Assembly: GCA_033961575.1 (NCBI GenBank)
Contig: CM066732.1
Location: 113,524,687-113,588,686 of the forward strand
Length of the DNA: 64,000 nt
Source: Aselliscus stoliczkanus
Lineage: Eukaryota > Chordata > Mammalia > Chiroptera > Hipposideridae
Direction: 5' to 3'
Program-made: the position numbers and the translations under genes
Shown here: in pieces, positions 57,901 to 64,000 of the stretch
Numbering within the stretch: the stretch's first letter is position 1
Layout of the letters: the number at the start of each line of letters is the position of its first letter
The notes under the pieces: generated by a model
The model's database searches: none
What the model saw: the letters and a program-made list of their open reading frames with translations, nothing else
What the model was told of the DNA's origin: nothing

Positions 57901-60900
57901 CTTGGCCAGGCTGGGAGGGTCTACTGAAGCGCTCTGGGCTGCACTGCCCACTCTACAAGCACCAACTTAGACCTGAGCTGGTCTAAGAAGATGGCTAATT
58001 ACTCCCTATGCCACAATCCATCATCACAAGTGGGGGGTTACTTTGGGATGTCAGACTCAAGTTCCTGCATGGTTTCTTCTGATCCTCTGTAGCTGCCCTC
58101 ACACACTGTCCCTGCAATGTAAAGTCAGGATGGACAGTTGTTAGTGTCCACTTAGAATTGTAACATCTTAGCGCCAAAAGGACATTAGCTCACCTAGTCC
58201 AACCCGTCATTTGGTGGCCGAGGAAACCAAGGCAAGAGAAGGGACATAATTTGCCCATATCATACCGCCAGGAGGAAACAAAGCAAGGCCTGAGCCTAGA
58301 TCTCCTGACTAGTGGAAGGTATTTGTCACCCTGTCCCCTGTGGCTTGTATAGACTAGCCCAGAGAACAGAGCTGATTATTATCCTTGAATTTCAAATTGC
58401 ACCTGATCTCTGTGGGCAGAAGTCCCTTATCTCCAGACAGAGTTTTTATGTTTTTTATTTTATTTAAGAATTAAACTATTTTCATTTAACATTTGACTAC
58501 CACATACTCCATTTAGAGGACCAAGAAAAGAGAAAGTGATAGCCAGAGTAAATCACAAAGGGATAATACTCTACGCTTGAGGCATTTCCTAGGAAAGAAG
58601 GTTTCACAGTCATCATCATGTCCATTCTCAGTGTTTAGGAAGGTCCATTGTTCACAGAATTCAGTTCTCAGACCAGAAAAGGAAGAAAAACAGGGAAATT
58701 ACCTTGACTAGCAGTATCTGGAGAGAACACAAAAGATAAATTTCTGGGCAGCTCTTGATTAAGTAGCTGGCCTAGAAGGACATAACTCTGACCACATGTA
58801 TGGGTCGATTCAGAAGGGCCTGTTTCTAACGCTTTCTGGCAAGGGCTTTGGAATACAATCTTCATGTGTTCAACTAAGCTTAGTAGGTGATAGTTATAAT
58901 CTCACACAACAAGAAAGGAACAAAAAAAAAGGTGCACCAGGTGAGACAAGGAGAGCTGTTTCTCTGACAAGTGGCTTATGGGGGGCCATCTTTAAATAGG
59001 AACACCTGGCCCAGGCAGTCATGTGATGTGTAAGGGGATAAAATGGTACTTCCATAGACCTACACTGCTTCTGACCACACTGCTTCTGACCGCCTGAAAC
59101 TCCAAAATTGGGAGTGGCTCCACCATCTACAGCGAGAAAGGAAACTTGGAGATTTGAAGAAGGATATGGGCCCCAAGAGTGCTTCCTTCCCCTTTTCCAC
59201 GGGTCCTAGCCTCCAGCAGTACTGATGTAGTACTGAGCAGGTAAAGATGTTAAATGTCGTTCTGGGGAGTTATGGTTATGGATTTAAAAAGGAAGAACTG
59301 AGATTTCATAGCATTAGGTATAAACTAAACTATTAATGTTTCAATGAAGATAGATCCTGTGTGCTTGTGCTTAAGCGAGCTTCAAGAAGCTGAGACAAAA
59401 AGGCAGTGAATGCCGATGCCTTGCCTGATGAGCCCTGCTACATTAGACCATGAGCAGCTTGTGACCACAGACGTGGCTCCTTACAAAGGGGGCATCCCTG
59501 GTCAATGGTGGTGCCAGCGGTGAGGAACCTGAGGCTGGGCCTTGATCCCAGAAAGCCCAAGATAAGAAGTTGGAAGTGGGATCGCATTGAAAGGGTCCTG
59601 GCACGTGTCTAAGGAGAAGGAGTAGTTCTCCAGAGCAGAGAGGTCCCCCAGAACCCCTTCTCTTCCCCATGTGTGCGAGACTCCCAGACTTAACCAGAGC
59701 TCTGGTCCATGCACCTGGAGGCCCTGGCTCGTGCTTCCCTGCAAAGGCTCAGAGAAGCCAAGGGCAGTGAAGGGAGACCTCAGTAAACCCACACTCAGTA
59801 GCTCCTTACGTACCCTGGTTCCCTGGGCAGCCGGAGTGCTCTTAACCCATCTAAGGGCATCGCGGATAAAGCCTGAGGGCAGGGCACCGGTCTTCATACA
59901 AAATGCACTTGTTGGCACCACACTCCCGCCCCACCCCCACCCTGCATCTCCCTACCTTGTTGGAAGGAGATGTACACCAGCCTCTCATCAAACTTCTGGA
60001 CCTGCCGGAAGTTGTTGACCATTTTTCTGGGGGATGGGTCATCCTTGTGTGTGCAATACAGAGCTGTCTCCAAAGCCAGCAACTTTGGAAAGAAGAACAG
60101 AAACACACCCTGCAGGCAGAGTGACAGTTCCCTTGCCTGACTTCAGCGGGGAAGAGACTGCCCGCTCTCATCTCCAGGCCCCAGCAGGAGGCACAGTAGG
60201 AAGCAGAGGGGAAGCCAGAGAGCTGCTCTCCTCCACCAGGGTGTCTGAGTGACTGGGCCCCTGCTGAGCTAGTCTGCGGAGGGTTAGTGCTATTATCACC
60301 TGAAATCTTCCCTGCAGGGAGGGAAACCTGGGGCACTGGAGGGGCTCCTCAGCCCCTCCTGGAGACTGTACTCCTCTCCTGAGCCTGATTTGGAACCCAA
60401 CTCTAAATCAGAGAGGTCTGGGGGCTTATTCTGAGAGTTCCATCAAAGGAACAAAAGGAGGGAGGCAAGAGCTTCACAGGTCATCTGACTTCTGGTTCCA
60501 GGGAATTTTCCTGCATCTACATAGATTATATAATCTGTTTCCAAGGCAGTTTCTGGGTTCAGATGTTACTGCTTTCCCCGCACATTACACCTCTCGATGC
60601 CTCACAGCTTTATTCCTGTCCACCTACTGGCTGCCCTTTATCTAGGCTCATAGTAAAACTTAAGGCTCAACAATGAGAGCTGTGCTGGACTAATGAAAGG
60701 GTAAAGGGTTGGGTGGGCCATGAGACAGTGTGCAGCACTGGCCTCCCAGCTCCTGGAAGCCCTTTTTCCTCTTGATGAGCTGAAGCTGTGGAATAGAGGG
60801 ACAGACAGTGACCTGGAACTCAGATCTGACTTTGGGTCTTAGCTCTGTCACTAATCAGAGCTGATCCTGCAAGTTTCTTCTACTCTCTAACACTCGCTTC

Positions 60901-62383
60901 CATCACCTATAAAACGAGAGGGTTAGAGATGGTTGCGAAGGATTTTGCTCCCCAGTTTTGCACTAGCCTGTGAGCTTTTTGAGAGCAAAGAGCCTCACTT
61001 ACTCATTGCTACAATCCCAGCTCCCCCGGTTGGTTAACACAATTTATATGAATCCTCTCTTTATTCTGCCCCTGTAAAGAAACCATGCTCTCTCCTGCCT
61101 GGGAAGTGAACACCATCCCCTGAGGGATATATCAGGAAATGTAGTTTAACAATTCTTTTTTTTAAAGAACTGTGGAGATGGATTCGTTTTCCTAGCTTGA
61201 CTTGATAGCTTCACATCTGAAGTTCAGCCTGTAATTTCTGCAGCACTTCCAAGCACCTGTGATATTTGGAGAGGTTTTGAATAGCTGCGAGTGAAAGTCT
61301 CGGGAAACCAAGTCACTGATTACAGTATGGGTGATACCTCGCGGTCTCGGACCAGGACGGGCACCACAGTTACCTGCTCCTGGGAGATTTGCACAGGGTT
61401 TCTGAAAACTGTCCAGAGCACAGAGGGGTGGCAAGGCGGGGTGGTCAGGGACCCTTTGTAGCGGTAGTACTCAGCGGGCCTCTCGGGCAGAAGCTCTTCA
61501 ATGCTGAAACCCGGAATGTGCACTTCTTGGTCTGGAGAGACATGTTGGGGGGTTGGTGTCAGCCCTGCTCCCCATGGCAGATGTGCAGCTGAACATATGA
61601 CTCAGCCTAGACACATGAACTAGTCCCTTTCTGAGCCATCTGACCCAAGGGTCATGTCACAGACAGCACCCACCCCCTGCATTCATTCTTCTTCAGGTCA
61701 CACAGTGGCAACTACATCCTTCTCCAACAGAGGGTGAATGAGCATCCCAGGACCACTCACCTTTGTACTTTACATCTTGAAGGTGACTGAAGATCTTGTC
61801 ATAGGATGGGTTGAAGGAGCCCATCTGCAATAGAGACAGGACTGTTGAACGCAGACAGAATTCTATTGGCTGAGCCTGGATTGACAATTGCTAATAGGAG
61901 GGCTGGGCTGGGGGGGTATGTGGTCACCACTGCCAGGCCCTCCCTGTAGGATGCACTTGACTAGGGCAATTATGATGGGTCACTAGACTGGTAGGGCTTG
62001 GTGTAATGGTCCTGTCATTACACCAGGATGCCCTATTTTCAGCTTATGGCTCTGGGGCTTTAGTGTCTGAGGGCAAGGGGTGTAGCTTATGTTCCTGATT
62101 ATCTGGCTGTGAGCCTGAAGGCCACAACTAGCATATTTTCTAACCAGAATTTAAGGGAGCTTGAGTTCATGCAAGCCAAGTCAGGCAGGTAAGTGTGTTG
62201 AGAAACCAGGTACATGCTTCCTTACTAGGGAAAAATAATGCAAGTAAATCAGGAGACATTCCCATTTCCTGGGTTTAAGGAAGGAACTCCTTCCAGGGTC
62301 TGTATAAAGGATGGAACTTGGGTACCAGGAGTTGTATCAGGGGTTCAGGCATCTGATGGGGCAGCATTGAATGATTCCCTCCC

Positions 62384-62442
<59 letters not shown>

Positions 62443-62830
62443 CCTATCCAACTGGGCAATTCCATACCTTACGCAAACAGGACTGGGGACTAGAGCTCAT
62501 TGTTCCAATGTCACAAAGGACATGCCCATATCTGCTGCCCAGCCACAGGAAGTGCTGTCTCCGGGCCAAGAGAGAAGGGACCCCATCAGGGAACACCCCC
62601 TGCTCTAGAGGAAAGACGTAGCCAAAACAGGAGGGAGCCACATGCCTCCAACAGAGAGGTGTGCATGGAACCAAACGCCGAGTTGGATGTCATCCACCTT
62701 CAAATTTCATGTAAAACCCCTTAACACCTCTTACCTCTATGAGAACAGCGAGGACAGCGAGGCCTTCTGACTTGTTGCTGGCGGTGCTGGCGTTGGGGTA
62801 CAGGTCCGAGTTATAATGGACGATGTGCAA
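48921..62830 (-). CDS. CA12: CA12, carbonic anhydrase 12 (partial; last six coding exons found)
   Basis: In transcript order the coding segments are 62830..62735, 61824..61761, 61531..61374, 60082..59956, 49988..49901 and 48996..48921, all on the - strand with GT..AG boundaries and continuous frame. CA12 is a single-pass plasma-membrane zinc enzyme that interconverts CO2 and bicarbonate at the cell surface. Visible parts are the second half of the alpha-CA fold ([11 protein letters not shown]; the substrate-pocket SLTTPPC motif; NPVQISQEQ), a stalk ([12 protein letters not shown]), one membrane helix ([20 protein letters not shown]), the basic stop-transfer FRRRK, and a short cytosolic tail ending TEAHA. 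The zinc-ligand histidines and the signal peptide are in exons beyond the right edge. Relative to remembered human CA12 isoform 1, the join of exons 60082..59956 and 49988..49901 lacks an 11-residue cassette, as in the shorter human isoform. Confidence 0.96.
49253..49277 (-). promoter_or_regulatory. Intramolecular G-quadruplex motif
   Basis: On the CA12 sense strand four G-runs (6, 5, 3, 7) are separated by loops TA, T and C. It lies about 260 nt upstream of the final CA12 acceptor. Confidence 0.75.
49444..49545 (-). mobile_element. Short tRNA-derived SINE in the last CA12 intron
   Basis: Same strand as CA12. Perfect 13-bp duplication cacttttcttttt (49431-49443, 49546-49558). Confidence 0.93.
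49901..49988 (-). CDS. CA12: CA12 transmembrane exon
   Basis: An 88-nt exon, acceptor cctcaccag and donor gtgagc. It completes Gly and encodes [24 protein letters not shown] and RRRK: one hydrophobic helix with a basic cytosolic border, as in human CA12. Confidence 0.95.
50205..50395 (+). mobile_element. MER5-like hAT relic
   Basis: aggggttctcaaacttgcac, aacctcagaaactctgattt and ggaccacactttgagaaacc. Confidence 0.75.
56945..57160 (+). mobile_element. MER20 (hAT-Charlie) relic
   Basis: cagtggttctccaccaggca, gagacatttttggctgtcac, gggatgctactggcacctaa and gacagccccccacaacaag run in MER20 order. Confidence 0.9.
58040..58111 (-). pseudogene. CA12: Possible decayed CA12 cassette exon
   Basis: On the - strand an acceptor-like ttacattgcag (ending at 58112) leads into a frame reading [11 protein letters not shown]..., then RNLSLTSQ, and a possible donor AAA|gtaacc. 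Human CA12 isoform 1 has an 11-residue cassette here (VQVCTAAGLSL, from memory). Partial likeness (Q.C..AA, NLSL) suggests the homologous exon, altered. It could also be chance. Confidence 0.3.
58150..58310. mobile_element. MIR-type ancient SINE relic
   Basis: cacctagtccaacccgtcat, ccgaggaaaccaaggcaaga and ctgagcctagatctcctgac resemble old tRNA-derived MIR-like SINEs. Confidence 0.5.
59956..60082 (-). CDS. CA12: CA12 internal coding exon ([12 protein letters not shown]...)
   Basis: A 127-nt exon, acceptor ttccaaag and donor gtaggg. It encodes [20 protein letters not shown] and [20 protein letters not shown], the end of the catalytic domain and start of the stalk. The surrounding 161-codon open frame (59851-60336) is intron read-through around this exon. 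Confidence 0.96.
60083..61373 (-). other. CA12 intron
   Basis: Contains a MIR relic at about 60800-60930 and an L2-like piece at about 60955-61055. Nothing else recognised. Confidence 0.85.
60800..60930 (+). mobile_element. MIR relic
   Basis: gacctggaactcagatctga, ttagctctgtcactaatcag and tcacctataaaacgagaggg follow the MIR consensus pattern. Confidence 0.7.
61374..61531 (-). CDS. CA12: CA12 internal coding exon with SLTTPPC motif
   Basis: A 158-nt exon, acceptor tctccag and donor gtaact. It encodes [33 protein letters not shown] and [16 protein letters not shown]. The TT pair in SLTTPPC corresponds to the Thr199/Thr200 substrate-pocket residues of alpha carbonic anhydrases, and the Cys is the family's disulfide partner. 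Confidence 0.97.
61761..61824 (-). CDS. CA12: CA12 internal coding exon ([12 protein letters not shown]...)
   Basis: A 64-nt exon, acceptor attgcag and donor gtgagt. It encodes [21 protein letters not shown] plus the first base of the next codon, a known CA12 segment. Confidence 0.96.
61825..62734 (-). other. CA12 intron with (AC)n microsatellite
   Basis: Unique-looking sequence apart from the (AC)27 repeat. Confidence 0.85.
62385..62439. repeat. (AC)27 microsatellite
   Basis: A pure uninterrupted AC run of 55 nt. Confidence 0.98.
62735..62830 (-). CDS. CA12: CA12 internal coding exon ([14 protein letters not shown]...)
   Basis: A 96-nt, 32-codon phase-0 exon. The acceptor is cactgcag and the donor gtaaga. 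It encodes [16 protein letters not shown] and [15 protein letters not shown]. It holds two N-glycosylation sequons, NAS and NKS; from memory the human protein has D-A-S at the first position. Confidence 0.97.
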
Positions 62831-64000
62831 CTGCAGTGGGCGAGAAGCCGCTCTTAAGGGATGGGCGACTCCTGGGAACCTTTCGCGTTGGCAGAAGAGT
62901 GGCATCCAATGGGGAGGACAGACCCCCTCCCAGGTGGATTAGGCCTCCCCAGTCTCCCTTTTCCCGCAGTCCTCTGGACTGCAGGCTTCGCTAGGGCAGA
63001 CTGTCCATCTTATTCACTCAAGGTATCCCCGTGTCAGATATGGTGCTTGGAAAGTACCAGGTGCATAATAGATATTGAATAAATGAATGAATGAGTGAAT
63101 GAATGAGTTTTACACTAGCCATGACAAAGCCTGGGTGCTATGGAGTACTTCTTCCTGGTTTTTCTTACTTGTTCTGGATCTTGGTGCAGAGTGGTTTCAC
63201 GGGGCTCACCCAGACTCAGCCTGGCCACTCTGCCTTTGATCTGGCAGCAGGCGGGGGCTGGGGCAGTGAACCTCCCACTGTAACTTAATTGTATTTGTAT
63301 CCAGAGCAAGACACTTATTTCTCCCTTAGGTGGAGAAAACCACAGCAAGGCTTTTATAAAGGTTTTATCAGCCATATTTTAAGAGGCCATGAAGCAGGAA
63401 TGTTACTCCATGAATGTAGACTTTTACCTGTACAAAATAAACTTTCTGACCTCATTTTTTCCAAAGCAGAAATTATTTGTCATTGTTAAAGTGAGGGAGA
63501 GAGGAGTGTTTGAGAAACCTTAGGTTTAAAAAGTCTGGGCAAGCAGGAAGACAGTATTATGACCTAACAATGTTTAACCTGATTTTCAATCCTAAAGGTG
63601 GTGTCACTTGTTCTCCAGAAAAATACATTAGTAGATAGATTTATAGATATGACACTTGCATTTTCGTTGATTCTTTGCCTCTTGGGGCTAGTACACATTG
63701 ATATTTTAATCTCGCTTTATTTATCTCTTTTTCCATCTTATGTGGTTATAAATAGAATTCAAGACTATTTTATTGACGACAGTTCATTGTCTCCCACTTT
63801 TCAAGTGGCCCTTTCTAATTTTTAAAAATTATATCAAATGATTGCTTCTTTTAAGTGGTCCTCTATTAAGGATGTCTTAGGGGCTCTTGCTTCACCATCG
63901 TTTCCCCCGAAGGATGTAGGCTCCGGTGTTCCTCCCTATCCCCCCCGCCTCCGCCCGCCCCCCCCCCCCAACACACACCATCTTGGCCTGGCATCACTTT
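62831..64000 (-). other. CA12 intron, cut by the window edge
   Basis: No upstream CA12 exon (the segment with zinc-ligand histidines, LHLHWG) is found. Contains an L2 3' end (62990-63110) and a G-rich run on the - strand at 63934-63969 with quadruplex potential. Confidence 0.85.
62990..63110 (+). mobile_element. L2 LINE 3' end
   Basis: actgtccatcttattcactc, taccaggtgcataatagata and gaataaatgaatgaatgagt. Confidence 0.75.

Larger units (their letters stand above)
49989..59955 (-). other. CA12 intron between stalk and transmembrane exons
   Basis: A 10-kb intron. MER5-like (50205-50395) and MER20 (56945-57160) relics, a MIR-type relic (58150-58310), and a possible decayed cassette exon near 58040-58111. 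I see no SINE of the Rhin-1-like families here, in contrast to the rest of the window. Open frames up to 161 codons (for example 51160-51645) show no recognisable protein. Confidence 0.85.

Noticed and set aside
59851..60336. 161-codon open frame taken as one protein
   Set aside because: Only 59956-60082 is the CA12 exon; the rest is intron read through the splice sites.
1..64000. CRISPR arrays, operons, toxin-antitoxin or phage genes
   Set aside because: No regularly spaced repeats of that kind, no clustered bacterial-type genes; this is vertebrate nuclear DNA.
62831..64000. Upstream CA12 exon with the zinc-binding histidines
   Set aside because: No stretch resembling LHLHWG or GSEHTV was found on the - strand before the window ends.

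Overview
This is nuclear DNA from a placental mammal. Coding exons are short and separated by long introns with GT..AG boundaries, and L1, L2, MIR, hAT and LTR relics are dense. The many tRNA-derived SINEs have a head that begins near GGCCGGCCGAGTGGCGCGG and looks like the Rhin-1-type SINEs of horseshoe and leaf-nosed bats. I therefore infer a rhinolophoid bat; the order Chiroptera is likely, the family less certain. No operon, CRISPR array, phage or other prokaryotic feature is present.

Layout. 1-5270 is intergenic and mostly repeats (L1, L2, two SINE types). 5270-6010 is a CpG island holding the promoter and first coding exon of APH1B. APH1B lies on the + strand, with six coding exons from 5660 to 31316 that join without frame errors into a 257-residue protein, the length of human APH1B. 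Its 3' UTR runs on to a poly(A) signal at 32378 or 34408. 34440-46410 is intergenic and repeat-rich (a mariner MITE, L1, L2, a solo LTR, a hAT relic). CA12 (carbonic anhydrase 12) is on the - strand, tail to tail with APH1B. Six of its coding exons lie between 62830 and 48921, followed by a 3' UTR of about 2.5 kb with a poly(A) signal at 46436-46441. The N-terminal CA12 exons are beyond the right edge. The order APH1B(+) / CA12(-) matches human 15q22.2.

The two genes are not known to act together. APH1B is the scaffold subunit of gamma-secretase. CA12 is a plasma-membrane carbonic anhydrase with an extracellular catalytic domain.

The rest is mobile DNA. A processed, frameshifted NDUFB10 retrocopy with an 18-bp perfect target-site duplication sits antisense in APH1B intron 5. 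At least ten short and eight long tRNA-derived SINEs are present, many with readable target-site duplications. Two long SINEs crowd APH1B exons 5 and 6. There is also an 80-bp mariner palindrome. I found no convincing undescribed biological system. The more interesting observations are the SINE architecture, the exon-hugging insertions, a possible decayed CA12 cassette exon, a gained CA12 glycosylation sequon, a strong G-quadruplex motif in the last CA12 intron, and a duplicated GC-box block in the APH1B promoter.
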